A stretch of DNA of 62,449 nucleotides from Porphyromonas circumdentaria. GTDB lineage: Bacteria; Bacteroidota; Bacteroidia; Bacteroidales; Porphyromonadaceae. Shown here in pieces: positions 8,812 to 17,945 of this stretch. The stretch spans positions 1-62,449 of the forward strand of contig NZ_FUXE01000014.1 of the NCBI RefSeq assembly GCF_900167105.1, given 5' to 3'. The notes below the pieces were generated by a model that saw only the letters and a list, made by a program, of their open reading frames with translations, had not been told where the DNA came from and did not search any database. The stretch's first letter is position 1. Every line of letters starts with the position of its first letter. The translations under genes were made by a program, and so were the position numbers.

Positions 8812-9034
8812 AATGAATGACTATAATTTAATCGGATTTGATGTCCGTACAAAGTTACGTTTTTGCTCCTATTTCTAAAATACTTGGCAAGCCTATTCCG
8901 AGCTCTTTATAGAAAGACAGGAGAAAGAGCCTTTTTGTTTAGAGATGTAAGCTCTTTTCTTCTCTCAACCAATCTATAGAGCTGTTTTCTCAAAGGGTAT
9001 AATGCTTACAATAAAAGCATATATGTTTTTCAAA

Positions 9035-9075
9035 GTTTGCACAGGTGGTTTTGCGAGTTTGCACAGATGGTTTTG
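9035..9075. repeat. Two-copy direct repeat, period 22
   Basis: GTTTGCACAGGTGGTTTTG (9035-9053) is followed by GTTTGCACAGATGGTTTTG (9057-9075): 19 bases with a single difference, separated by 3 bases. The 22-base period is two helical turns, as expected for a site where two protein units bind the same face. It lies about 300 bases upstream of the TonB receptor, so a regulatory role is only a guess. Confidence 0.75.
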
Positions 9076-9277
9076 AGCAAAAGGATTATGGCTAACCGTA
9101 GTATAGCTTCCAAGGGCTTTTGGAATGACACATAGCTTTTGCCCAAAATTATTATTGCTTGATGAGAGAGAAGATTGAGGCTTTTAGGAAAGAATCTTGT
9201 TCTGAATGTCTATTAGGCTCTATTCCTTTCTTGGATAGGTGTTGTGAGGAAATGATTTTTGTGAACGAAATTTATTG

Positions 9278-9315
9278 TCCACATACCTATCGTTAGGTAT
9301 TTATCACCCTGTGGA
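9278..9315. promoter_or_regulatory. Operator-like nested inverted repeat before the TonB receptor
   Basis: Outer arms TCCACA (9278-9283) and TGTGGA (9310-9315) enclose inner arms ATACCTA (9283-9289) and TAGGTAT (9294-9300) around a 4-base centre. The inner palindrome touches the -33 position of the receptor promoter, so a bound repressor would block polymerase. The sequence is not a recognisable Fur box or FNR-type site; the regulator is unknown, though metal or haem control would fit a TonB-dependent receptor. Confidence 0.5.
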
Positions 9316-9330
9316 TATGAAGTATCTTTG
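9300..9330 (+). promoter_or_regulatory. Putative Bacteroidota promoter of the TonB receptor
   Basis: The -7 box TATCTTTG at 9323-9330 matches TAnnTTTG. Nineteen bases upstream is TTTA (9300-9303), a one-base variant of the -33 TTTG. The transcript would start near 9337, leaving a leader of about 34 bases. Confidence 0.6.
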
Positions 9331-9370
9331 CATCCAATTTTAAGAAACTAAACTATTTAATCAAAATTCT

Positions 9371-11974
9371 ATGAACAAGTTTATAATCACTTGTGCGTTA
9401 CTCTTTGTCTCTATCTTTCAGATGGTAGCCGAGGATAGCACACCCCCTTACAAGAAGAAGCCTTTGCCTTCGGATGCCAATGTAGTGGGGCACGTTATCG
9501 ATGCCCTTACAGGAGAGCACGTGCCTGGTGTAACCATCCAAATCAAAGGTACTACCTTTGGTACCAGTACCGATGCTACGGGGCACTACTTTTTGCGTAA
9601 CATCAAGCCTGGAGAGATTACTCTCGTAATGCGTGGTGTGGGTTACTTGAGCCAAGAGCGTACCATAACTGTACAGCGCAACAAGGTAGTTGAAGTTAAC
9701 TTCGAAGCAGAGCAAGACGTAGTAAGTATCGACGAAGTCGTTATTAGTGCCAATAGACAAGCTACCCTTCGTCGCTTGGCTCCAACTATCGTTAACGTTG
9801 TAGATGAAACAATGTTTAGCCGTGTCAATGCCAACAACTTGGCACAAGGTATCATCTTCCAACCTGGAGTACGTGTAGAAAATGACTGTCAAAACTGCGG
9901 TTTTAACCAAGTACGCATCAACGGCCTCGACGGACGTTATACTCAAATCCTCATCGACAGCCGTCCTATCTTCAGTGCATTGGCTGGGGTTTATGGCATA
10001 GAACAGATCCCTACCAATATGATAGACCGTGTAGAAGTTGTGCGCGGTGGTGGTTCTGCTCTATTTGGCTCATCTGCTATCGGTGGTGTTGTAAACATTA
10101 TCACCAAAGAGCCTACTCGCAATAGTTTTAGCTTCGGAGAATCTCTAACTTTTACAGGCTTAAAATCTCCAGACAACAACTTGAGCCTCAACGCTTCACT
10201 TGTAACAGATGACAACAAAGCTGGGGCGGTAGTCTTCGGGCAAGCACGTTATCGCTCTGCGTGGGACGCTAATCGCGATGGATACAGTGAATTGGGGAAA
10301 CTTAACGGCCGTTCTTTGGGAACACGTACTTTCCTCCGCACATCAGATTACTCTAAATTAACTGCAGAGCTCCACACTATCCAAGAGTACCGTCGTGGTG
10401 GAGATCACCTCGAGTGGCCCGACCACGTAGCAGCCGTTTCGGAGCATGTAGACCACAGTATCTACAGTGGTAACATAAAATTTGATCTTTTCTCTTCCGA
10501 TTATAAACATCACTTCTTGGCTTATGCTTCAGGTCAGCTTGTAAAACGTAATAGCTACTACGGAGGTATTGGTGAGGTTGAAGACGAGCACGGCAACCGT
10601 TTAGGTCGCTTGGGCTATCCTATACCTGGAGAAATGTATGGCATTAACTATGGTGTAACTAAGGGATCTACCTACATGGGGGGATTGCAATACACCTACG
10701 ACATGGACAAATTTATCTTTATGCCCGCACAATTACTCTTTGGTACAGAGTATGTATACGATCACCTCAACGATGTAATGCCTATACGCAACTGGTACAC
10801 CGAAAAGGATGACCAAGGTAACCTTATAGAGCTCTATCCCGCTATAGACCAACGCATACATAACCTAAGTGTTTTGGGACAGATTGAATGGAAAAACGAT
10901 ATGTTCTCTATCCTCTTGGGAGGCCGCTTAGACAACAACACTGCTGTACGTGACACAAAAGAAAGAGTAACTCCTATACTAAGCCCTCGTGCTACCCTAC
11001 GTTACAACCCTACCAAAAATGTCAACTTCCGTTTCTCTTATGCTAAGGGCTTCCGCGCTCCTCAAGTTTTTGATGAAGACCTACACGTAGGTGTCGTAAA
11101 CGGAGATGTACAACGTGTTACCAACGTAGCAGGCCTAAAACCAGAAACAAGCCATGCTTTCAATTTGAGTGCCGACTTATACGGTAACTTTGGAGCTGTT
11201 AAGACTAACTTCCTCGTAGAAGGATTCTTCAACAAACTACAAGATGTATTTGTTACCAAGAAAGTAAATGTTGTAAATGGAATCACCAACTTCGACCGCA
11301 TTAATGGCTCTGGAGCTAAAGTAATGGGGGTAAACCTCGAGGGTAAAATGGCTTGGAATATATTCCAACTACAAGCAGGATTTACCCTTGCAAGTAATAA
11401 ATACGATGCTGAAGAAGAATGGGGAGAAGTAGCAACGCTCGATTCTAACGGTCTCCCCGTCTTTGAAAGAGATGCAGAGGGAAATATCGGTGTAGTCTCT
11501 GAAAAGAAAACATCTACTCAAATCACACGTACCCCATCGGCTTACGGTTACTTCACATTGGGAATTGAACCTGTTAAAAACTTCAATATCGCTCTTACAG
11601 GTACTTATACTGGTTCTATGTATGCACCTCATGCCATTGTATTAGGTACCGAACAGAACGAAATCGCAAAAAAACTCTCTGGAGAACAAATCGAAGATGC
11701 TTTCAAAGTGGCCGGCTTTGACCCTGCGAACGATGAGATTCCAGAAGTCCATGCAGACCGCTTGGTAAAAACGCCTTCATTCTTTGACCTTGGCTTCAAG
11801 TTCTCCTACAAGTTCAATATCTTCTCTTCAGACTTAGAGGTCTATGCAGGTATGAACAATCTGCTCAACGCAATGCAAAAAGACTTTGACTTTGGTCCCG
11901 ATAGAGATAGTGCTTATATATATGGTCCTACCCAGCCACGCTCTGCTTACATGGGATTGAAGTTTAATTTCTAA
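9371..11974 (+). CDS. TonB-dependent outer-membrane receptor with carboxypeptidase-like domain
   Basis: Outer-membrane active transporter energised by TonB. 867 residues: signal peptide (about 1-20), a carboxypeptidase D regulatory-like domain (about 37-115; VVGHVIDALTGEHVPGVTIQ), a TonB-box-like DEVVISA (121-127), plug domain (about 135-250; VEVVRGGGSALFGSSAIGG), then a 22-strand barrel ending in aromatic F (SAYMGLKFNF). The plug carries Cys173 and Cys176 in DCQNCGFNQVRINGL, a pattern I recall from a broad receptor clade of Bacteroidota. No SusD partner follows, so it is not a glycan SusC pair; iron/haem, cobalamin or metal uptake fits better. Transcribed alone, with a terminator-like hairpin behind it. 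Confidence 0.93.
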   Translation: MNKFIITCALLFVSIFQMVAEDSTPPYKKKPLPSDANVVGHVIDALTGEHVPGVTIQIKGTTFGTSTDATGHYFLRNIKPGEITLVMRGVGYLSQERTITVQRNKVVEVNFEAEQDVVSIDEVVISANRQATLRRLAPTIVNVVDETMFSRVNANNLAQGIIFQPGVRVENDCQNCGFNQVRINGLDGRYTQILIDSRPIFSALAGVYGIEQIPTNMIDRVEVVRGGGSALFGSSAIGGVVNIITKEPTRNSFSFGESLTFTGLKSPDNNLSLNASLVTDDNKAGAVVFGQARYRSAWDANRDGYSELGKLNGRSLGTRTFLRTSDYSKLTAELHTIQEYRRGGDHLEWPDHVAAVSEHVDHSIYSGNIKFDLFSSDYKHHFLAYASGQLVKRNSYYGGIGEVEDEHGNRLGRLGYPIPGEMYGINYGVTKGSTYMGGLQYTYDMDKFIFMPAQLLFGTEYVYDHLNDVMPIRNWYTEKDDQGNLIELYPAIDQRIHNLSVLGQIEWKNDMFSILLGGRLDNNTAVRDTKERVTPILSPRATLRYNPTKNVNFRFSYAKGFRAPQVFDEDLHVGVVNGDVQRVTNVAGLKPETSHAFNLSADLYGNFGAVKTNFLVEGFFNKLQDVFVTKKVNVVNGITNFDRINGSGAKVMGVNLEGKMAWNIFQLQAGFTLASNKYDAEEEWGEVATLDSNGLPVFERDAEGNIGVVSEKKTSTQITRTPSAYGYFTLGIEPVKNFNIALTGTYTGSMYAPHAIVLGTEQNEIAKKLSGEQIEDAFKVAGFDPANDEIPEVHADRLVKTPSFFDLGFKFSYKFNIFSSDLEVYAGMNNLLNAMQKDFDFGPDRDSAYIYGPTQPRSAYMGLKFNF

Positions 11975-12098
11975 AAACTCTAGTGAATCATCAAGTATAA
12001 GAGTAGGGGACTCAGAGCTTGGTACCCAATTAACCGTTTTGAACTCCCCCATTATTGAAGATTCATACTAAGAGAAATCAACCTTACAGATTACTTTT

Positions 12099-12139
12099 TA
12101 CCCCCTTGAAAATACCTTATAAGTATCTTCAAGGGGGTA
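12099..12139. terminator. Convergent hairpin between TonB receptor and TlpA lipoprotein
   Basis: A stem of about 19 pairs with one or two mismatches: left arm starts TACCCCCTTGAA (12099) and right arm ends TTCAAGGGGGTA (12139). The genes on either side converge, so it can serve both strands. The U tract is weak on the plus side and absent on the minus side, so termination strength is uncertain. Confidence 0.7.
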
Positions 12140-12178
12140 TCTCATTAAACGATATAAAGACCCTTAGAGAGTCTGCTT

Positions 12179-13294
12179 CTATTTCAAAAGTTCAGCTATT
12201 TTTTCGGCAAGCGGTGTCCCCTTAAGTTCACGGGCAACAATTACTCCCTCATTGTCTATCAACACTGTATGGGGGATAGTGTGAATACCATATAACATAG
12301 CAGCATCACTTTTCCAACCCTTCAAATCTGACATCTGAGGCCAAGGCAAAGCAAGTTTTACAATCGCCTTCTCCCAAGCAGTTTTGTCCTCATCCAAAGA
12401 AATGCCGACAATCTCAAACTTTCCCTTATACTCATTATAGAGTTTTATCAACTCGGGCATACTCTGGCGACATGGTGCACACCAACTCGCCCAAAAATCG
12501 ACCAATACAAGTTTCCCCTTTCCTATATAATCAGAAAGCTTCACAGTTTTCCCCTCTGGAGTTTGCATCGTAAGATCTGTAAAAGGCTTGTTTACATCGG
12601 TTTGCTGTTGAGACTCTAACTGCTTTTTAATGCCTTGCAAATCTGGGTCATTAAGATATTGGGCAGGTATCTTTTCCAAAAGTCTCAAGTTTTCCGACAA
12701 ACTATTTTCGTAATACTTCTCTTTGAAAAGGAATATCCCCACGATATTGGAGATATTTTTCTCCATTCCTCGCTTTAGTATCGCATCATACTCTATTTCC
12801 AGCTCATCCATTCTTTGCTCTCTTAGCTCATCGGTAAGTGTAGAGTCACTCTCTATCTGAAGCATATTGGCCAGAAGAGTATTGATTTCGCCTCGTATTC
12901 CCTGATAGATCTCATTCGTTGGAGTACCTGTTACAGACTCTTTTCCCCGCTCCATACGCACGATAATCTCTCCATTTTCCAAAAAGAAAGGAAAGCTAAA
13001 GGCATTCGTCTCGGTCAGACACGACAGATAACGAACAACGGTTGAGTCCTGTTGCCCCTCAAACGTGAAAGTACCGTTTTGTATAACAGCCTTATCGACA
13101 ACTGTAGAGTTCATATTCTCTATAGCTTCCAGCACTACAACATCTCCATCTTTTGCTCCCTCTACGCTACCTACTATCGTATATCCTTTTTTTTCTTTTT
13201 CGGCTGTACAAGCCACAAATAGGAGCGTCATTGTTATTAGGGCAATACCATAAAACAGTTTCCCTTTTACAATAGATAAAATCTGATTTCTCAT
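12179..13294 (-). CDS. TlpA-like thiol-disulfide oxidoreductase lipoprotein with DUF4369-type N-terminus
   Basis: 371 residues: lipoprotein signal with LLFVAC (Cys29), an N-terminal DUF4369-like beta domain (about 38-130; YTIVGSVEGAKDGDVVVL), a charged helical linker (about 140-235), and a C-terminal TlpA/ResA-type thioredoxin domain (about 236-371) with VLVDFWASWCAPCRQSMPEL (Cys272, Cys275) and the cis-proline segment IHTIPHTVLID. It probably reduces or isomerises disulfides in the periplasm, anchored to a membrane. Common, multi-copy family in Bacteroidota; substrate unknown. Single gene, convergent with the TonB receptor. Confidence 0.92.
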   Translation of the reverse strand: MRNQILSIVKGKLFYGIALITMTLLFVACTAEKEKKGYTIVGSVEGAKDGDVVVLEAIENMNSTVVDKAVIQNGTFTFEGQQDSTVVRYLSCLTETNAFSFPFFLENGEIIVRMERGKESVTGTPTNEIYQGIRGEINTLLANMLQIESDSTLTDELREQRMDELEIEYDAILKRGMEKNISNIVGIFLFKEKYYENSLSENLRLLEKIPAQYLNDPDLQGIKKQLESQQQTDVNKPFTDLTMQTPEGKTVKLSDYIGKGKLVLVDFWASWCAPCRQSMPELIKLYNEYKGKFEIVGISLDEDKTAWEKAIVKLALPWPQMSDLKGWKSDAAMLYGIHTIPHTVLIDNEGVIVARELKGTPLAEKIAELLK

Positions 13295-13698
13295 TTTCTT
13301 TTTAATAGTTTAGTAAATATCATACACTAAAGTACAGTTTATTCCCAGAACAATACACTACCGAGCTGTTTGGAGAGAAAGAACCAGAACCCCCTCCGTA
13401 GAAGAATACTTTAGCAGAGAGAGAGCAAAGACAATGAAGCTACGTACACCAGTGTATATAATATGGCTAAGACCGAGTATAGAAAGAAACGTGGATCAGA
13501 CGAGCTATTAGGCAACGCTCTCACTACAAAAAGCGACATCACATTGAGAGACAGGATAAAAATATTTTCCGTAACAATCATTGCAGATGTGTGCACAGTA
13601 AGGATAAAAAATAGGGCAACCGCTTTTTTCAAGCAATTGCCCTATAGAGATTCGTTAAATTATATCGTCAATAATCTTCCCTACAAAGGGAACTCGTA
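13295..13698. other. 404-base intergenic region
   Basis: Holds the upstream region of the TlpA lipoprotein and the terminator of the LRR gene (13603-13645). A TACTTTAG sequence (plus 13327-13334) could be a weak -7 box for the lipoprotein. Short open frames on both strands cross the terminator hairpin and are not convincing genes. Confidence 0.6.
13603..13645 (-). terminator. Rho-independent terminator of the first LRR gene
   Basis: On the minus strand ATAGGGCAA (13645-13637) and TTGCCCTAT (13619-13611) pair, extended inward by two G-U pairs and GCTT/AAGC to about 15 pairs, and are followed by TTTTTTATCC. It lies 54 bases after the LRR gene stop. Confidence 0.85.
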
Positions 13699-15882
13699 TT
13701 AGTAAACGAGTACTTTGAAAGTCTTAGCACCAACTGAAAGAATATAAACTCCCTGATGTAAAGAAGAAGCATCTAAGGAAGCGTTACCCTCTTGATCTGT
13801 AGTAGCACTCAACACTGTAGATCCCTCTAAGGTGTTTACGACGATGTTGGCATTAGCCGTTACTCCCCCAACAACGATGCTTTGATCAGCCGCGTTGTAG
13901 TATACCATCTCCTTATTGAGTTGGAGGCCTTCAACAGCTACAAAACCTTGGAACTCTTTCTTTTCATTGTAGTCTCCGTTGTAATCGTAAACCGCCCATC
14001 CCTTAGACTTAGCAACGTTAACTTGAGATTCTGTACAATAGTTAGTTTCAAACTCTTGTCCCCTCTTCAAGTCTACAAGAAGCAACTCTTTTTTATCTGC
14101 AGTACTATTGGGGAGTTCTTGCATGAAAGCATCCATGGAAGCACCCTTAAATTGGTTTTTCCAAACCCACAATGATTCTAAAACAGTCATCTTAGACAAA
14201 GAGATTTGGTTCAATTTGTTATCAAAACACCACAGTCGTTTCATAGCAGGGGCTTCACCAAGCTTCAAAGTTTCCATATTATTGGTATAGCAGTGTAATC
14301 TTTCCAATTTGGAATTTGCCGTAAGGTCGAGAGTCTGAATATCATTATTATAACAATAGAGATTCTTTAATTCTGGGTTGTTACTTACATTGAGAGAAGT
14401 TAACTGGTTGAGAGAACAAGAGAGGTCTTCCAAACGAGTATTTTTAGAAACATCAAGTCTTGACAATTCATTTTCTTGACAGAAAAGAAGACGGAGGTTC
14501 TTTGCTTTAGTTACATCTAAGCCCACAAGATTACCATTCTTGCAACGAAAACCTTGTATTACACCCTTAATCTTTACGATAGAAGAGGTTAAGGTATACT
14601 CTACATCTTTGCCAGTTTTAAACTCTCCTGTTGCTCCTTCGATTACAGGTACTTCATTACATACAATCCAAAGTGTAATTTTTTGACCTGGCTGACGAGA
14701 AGTAGTCAAGATAATCTGCTCTTCATCGATTGGAGATGGGCCACCGCCACGAGTAAAGAATGCCTCAACTGTAACAGCACTTCTTACTACGAAGCTATAC
14801 TCGGGCAATATTTCTCTTCCCTTAACCTTCAAAGAAGTTAAAACACAGTTTTGGTCATTAGCCTTAGGAACCACTGTTAAAGTAGTACCATACTCTACAG
14901 ACTTAAGTGCCTCTTCATCATAACCTTGGATAGAGATTGTACCATGTTCGTTGCTTACGAGAGTAACGGGGAAACGTAATTTCTTAAATGTACCCGCCAA
15001 TGTACCAGGCCCTGTTACTGTAAAGCGTTTTGTTTCTTTAATATCTGTACCGTTGTAAGTAAGAGTGGCCAATTCCCATCCTTGCCTTTCATCTACACCC
15101 ACTTCACACACAGTACCTTCTTCCAACTCAAACTCTGTCTGTGTATTGTCTGTACCCTTGATATAGTAACGTCCTCCGTCGGGAGCAGGAGTAACAGTAA
15201 CTTTATGCTTAGTTAAAGCACCCTCGCCTTGATAAGGTTCCTCTACACCATTTCTATTGAATTTGAATACATTCCACCCTTTTTCATTGGCTTTTTTTAC
15301 TTGTGAAGCTGTACAAAGGTTTCCCTCATTAGCCCCATTCCTTTCATTAAAAATAAGGAGTTTACCCTTGAAACTTTCTCCAGAACGGTTAGGCAAAGAG
15401 GTAATAAAATTGTCCATGCTAACTGCCTTCAACTTATTGGATTCCAAATAAATTGTTGAAATCTTGGGCGATTCTGTAAAGTTAATAGAGGAAATACTAT
15501 TACCAGACAAAACCACTTTTTCCAAATTGGCACAGTTACTAAACGAGATATCTGTAATCTCAGACTCTGCCAATCCAAACTCTGATATATCTCCTTTAAT
15601 AGTAACATTAGATTGTAGCAAAGTCACAGCACTTACCCCCCAAGAATAAGTTACGATCGTGGCTCCTTCTACTTCGAGGTCTCCAGTTGCCTTAAACTTA
15701 CCATAGAGAATATCCCCAGCTGCTTTCTTGGTGGTGAACTGGATTTCTCCTTTTGTACCATCACGAAGGGACGATTGACCCCATACAGATTGAGGCATCA
15801 AGATGCTCACAAACAGAGCAAACAACGTAAGCAAACTCACCTTAGAGAGGAGAGGCTTACCCAAAAAAGACTTTTTGTTCAT
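13699..15882 (-). CDS. Secreted InlJ-like leucine-rich-repeat protein 1, type IX cargo
   Basis: 727 residues: signal peptide (about 1-35, ending VWGQ); a first LRR-type block (about 45-230) closing with LPNRSGESFKG and NLCTASQVKKANEKGW; two beta-rich InlB-repeat-like domains (about 235-385; VTVTPAPDGGRYYIKG, LVSNEHGTISIQGYDEEAL); a second LRR block (about 390-645) with LxxLDVSxNxxLxxLxCxxNxL repeats and a second closing segment; and a C-terminal sorting domain (about 650-727) ending GVYILSVGAKTFKVLVY. It is exported by Sec, then the type IX system, and attached to the surface. It resembles P. gingivalis InlJ in build. The ligand is unknown; adhesion or biofilm roles are inferred. Confidence 0.9.
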   Translation of the reverse strand: MNKKSFLGKPLLSKVSLLTLFALFVSILMPQSVWGQSSLRDGTKGEIQFTTKKAAGDILYGKFKATGDLEVEGATIVTYSWGVSAVTLLQSNVTIKGDISEFGLAESEITDISFSNCANLEKVVLSGNSISSINFTESPKISTIYLESNKLKAVSMDNFITSLPNRSGESFKGKLLIFNERNGANEGNLCTASQVKKANEKGWNVFKFNRNGVEEPYQGEGALTKHKVTVTPAPDGGRYYIKGTDNTQTEFELEEGTVCEVGVDERQGWELATLTYNGTDIKETKRFTVTGPGTLAGTFKKLRFPVTLVSNEHGTISIQGYDEEALKSVEYGTTLTVVPKANDQNCVLTSLKVKGREILPEYSFVVRSAVTVEAFFTRGGGPSPIDEEQIILTTSRQPGQKITLWIVCNEVPVIEGATGEFKTGKDVEYTLTSSIVKIKGVIQGFRCKNGNLVGLDVTKAKNLRLLFCQENELSRLDVSKNTRLEDLSCSLNQLTSLNVSNNPELKNLYCYNNDIQTLDLTANSKLERLHCYTNNMETLKLGEAPAMKRLWCFDNKLNQISLSKMTVLESLWVWKNQFKGASMDAFMQELPNSTADKKELLLVDLKRGQEFETNYCTESQVNVAKSKGWAVYDYNGDYNEKKEFQGFVAVEGLQLNKEMVYYNAADQSIVVGGVTANANIVVNTLEGSTVLSATTDQEGNASLDASSLHQGVYILSVGAKTFKVLVY

Positions 15883-16012
15883 AATAGTATAGATACATTA
15901 TTTGATTACACAGCCCGAAGTTACTAAAAATTTTTGTTATAAAAACCAACTTAAGAATAAACACAGCCTTTCGGCTAACGAACTCAATAGCTTTTACTGA
16001 GATATACCCCCT

Positions 16013-16050
16013 CAAAAAAAGATTGGACTCCCCTTATCGGAAGCCCAATC
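16013..16050 (-). terminator. Rho-independent terminator of rho
   Basis: On the minus strand GATTGGGCTTCC (16050-16039) pairs with GGAGTCCAATC (16031-16021) using two G-U pairs, followed by TTTTTTTGAG. It lies 81 bases after the rho stop and separates rho from the downstream LRR gene. Confidence 0.85.
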
Positions 16051-16130
16051 CCTTTAAGCTTTTAAATTTATAACAATGAAACAAAAAACCTTCCGACATA
16101 CATCACAAAGTCCTCTTATCGCGACAAATT

Positions 16131-17945
16131 CTAACTATTCATGGATGCCAAAAACTCCAAATTGTCGTTTGTTTTTTCAATACGTTCCTTGACAAAATCC
16201 ATAGCCTCTGTAGAGGTCATATCTGCAAGATACTTACGTAAAATCCACATACGGGAAGTAATCGCCTTATCCAATAGCAAATCGTCTCGTCGAGTACTAC
16301 TGGCCATAATATCGATAGCAGGGAAAAGACGGCGATTGGCTAATTTTCTATCCAGTTGTAACTCCATATTTCCCGTACCTTTGAACTCCTCAAAGATAAC
16401 ATCGTCCATTTTTGATCCCGTCTCGGTGAGTGCCGTAGCTATAATCGTAAGACTACCCCCTTGCTGGATATTGCGTGCTGCACCAAAAAAGCGTTTCGGT
16501 TTTTGAAGTGCATTGGCATCAACCCCCCCCGAGAGCACTTTACCCGACGCAGGCTGTATGGTATTATAAGCACGAGCTAAACGAGTTATAGAGTCGAGTA
16601 ATATTACTACATCGTGCCCACACTCTACCATTCTTTTCGCCTTATTCAAAACTATTTCTGCAATCTTAACGTGGCGTTCTGCGGGTTCATCAAAAGTAGA
16701 TGCAATAACCTCGGCATTAACATTGTTAATCATATCGGTCACTTCTTCGGGGCGTTCGTCTATAAGAAGTATAATCAGATAAACTCCTCCTTTATCCCTG
16801 TTGTTGGTATTATAATTATGGGCTATTGCATTGGCAATATCTTTTAACAACATCGTCTTACCCGTTTTGGGCTGTGCAACAATAAGTCCTCTCTGCCCTT
16901 TACCAATGGGACTAAAGAGGTCTACGATACGCATCGCGGTTTTATCATATACCTCTACAGCATCATGCCCTACCTCTAACTTAAATTTCTCATCGGGAAA
17001 GAGTGGCGTTAACATATCAAAAGGTACCCGATCTTGAATCTCTTTGGGCGTACGACCATTAATTCGGTGAATAGAAGAGAGTGGAAAGTACTTTTCACCC
17101 TCTCTCGGCAGTGCCATAGTCCCATCTACTACATCCCCAGGTTTTAAACCATAATACTTTATCTGTTGCTGAGAGATATACACGTCATCGGGAGAAGTGA
17201 GATAATTATAATCGGAAGAGCGCAAGAAACCATAGCCATCGGGCATAATCTCTAAAACCCCCATACAGGACAACTGACCCTCAAAATCGTACCCTAAGTG
17301 AGTGGGTTTGGTCGCCTCTGGCTGTCCCTTACTACTCTTTCCCTTGGTCTGAGTTTTAGACGAGGTATTGTAGCGAGTCTCTGCTGCCATGCGAGAAGCC
17401 TCTGTCTTATTAGGCTCTGAAGAGGTTAACTCAGGCAATATCGTATTTAACATGCTACCACTACTCTTAGAACTCGTGAAAATCATTTGAGAGGGAGGCA
17501 CCGTAGCGACTGTTTTCTTTTCGGGTTCGAAATCCAAGATTGCATTTACCCCCCTGGGTTCTTTTGTTGTGGTCTTCCTTATAGTTGTCTTGTTAGAGGG
17601 GTCGGGAAGGATCAAATCTTCCATAGCCTCTTCTCTTACAATCGTAGGAGGCAAAAGATCTGGATGACTAAATATCTTAGAAGAGGTGGCACTTGCCTGC
17701 TCTTTTTTAGTTTTATCTACCTTAGTCGAACTCTTTTTTACCGAGGCTCCTTTGTCTCGAACGGCTCCCCCTTCGACCTCTTTTTCTTCGGTTGTGGAGA
17801 GAAGTATAGGGGATTGAAGTTTTAGAATAGCCTGAATGCAAGCCTCCCTATCTTCGGGAATAATGCTAATGCCCATCTCTCGTGCTATTATAACGAGTTC
17901 TTCGTCCGTTTTTTTCCTTAAATCAAGGGCGGTATACTGCTGCAT
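16131..17945 (-). CDS. rho: Transcription termination factor Rho with long N-terminal insertion
   Basis: Hexameric RNA-dependent ATPase that ends transcription. 604 residues against 419 in E. coli. Order: Rho N-terminal helical domain (1-45; [20 protein letters not shown]); a Ser/Thr/Lys-rich, probably disordered insert (about 50-218); RNA-binding cold-shock domain (about 222-300; [16 protein letters not shown]); ATPase (about 325-600) with Walker A AQPKTGKT (357-364), [33 protein letters not shown] and the Q/R-loop region [21 protein letters not shown]. The segment at the bicyclomycin pocket is AQPKTGKT where E. coli has APPKAGKT. Long inserts are common in Bacteroidota Rho. It sits between two LRR genes but has its own promoter and terminator. 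Confidence 0.97.
   Translation of the reverse strand: MQQYTALDLRKKTDEELVIIAREMGISIIPEDREACIQAILKLQSPILLSTTEEKEVEGGAVRDKGASVKKSSTKVDKTKKEQASATSSKIFSHPDLLPPTIVREEAMEDLILPDPSNKTTIRKTTTKEPRGVNAILDFEPEKKTVATVPPSQMIFTSSKSSGSMLNTILPELTSSEPNKTEASRMAAETRYNTSSKTQTKGKSSKGQPEATKPTHLGYDFEGQLSCMGVLEIMPDGYGFLRSSDYNYLTSPDDVYISQQQIKYYGLKPGDVVDGTMALPREGEKYFPLSSIHRINGRTPKEIQDRVPFDMLTPLFPDEKFKLEVGHDAVEVYDKTAMRIVDLFSPIGKGQRGLIVAQPKTGKTMLLKDIANAIAHNYNTNNRDKGGVYLIILLIDERPEEVTDMINNVNAEVIASTFDEPAERHVKIAEIVLNKAKRMVECGHDVVILLDSITRLARAYNTIQPASGKVLSGGVDANALQKPKRFFGAARNIQQGGSLTIIATALTETGSKMDDVIFEEFKGTGNMELQLDRKLANRRLFPAIDIMASSTRRDDLLLDKAITSRMWILRKYLADMTSTEAMDFVKERIEKTNDNLEFLASMNS

Larger units (their letters stand above)
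8812..9370. other. 559-base divergent intergenic region
   Basis: Separates the minus-strand alcohol dehydrogenase from the plus-strand TonB receptor. It holds a -7 box for the dehydrogenase (8850-8857, minus), a two-copy direct repeat (9035-9075), a nested inverted repeat (9278-9315) and the receptor promoter (9300-9330). No coding frame is convincing here and no RNA gene was recognised. Confidence 0.7.

Noticed and set aside
9331-9370. Riboswitch (cobalamin or other) before the TonB receptor
   Set aside because: The predicted leader is only about 34 bases, too short for any known class, and no conserved box was seen upstream.
9398-9946. 182-codon frame antisense to the TonB receptor
   Set aside because: It lies wholly inside a well-supported receptor gene and has no family-like sequence, signal or promoter.
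13411-13632. 73-codon hydrophobic frame on the minus strand, resembling a small membrane protein
   Set aside because: Its start codon is TTG inside the stem of the LRR gene terminator, and its first codons are the hairpin and the T run. Better explained as a by-product of the terminator.
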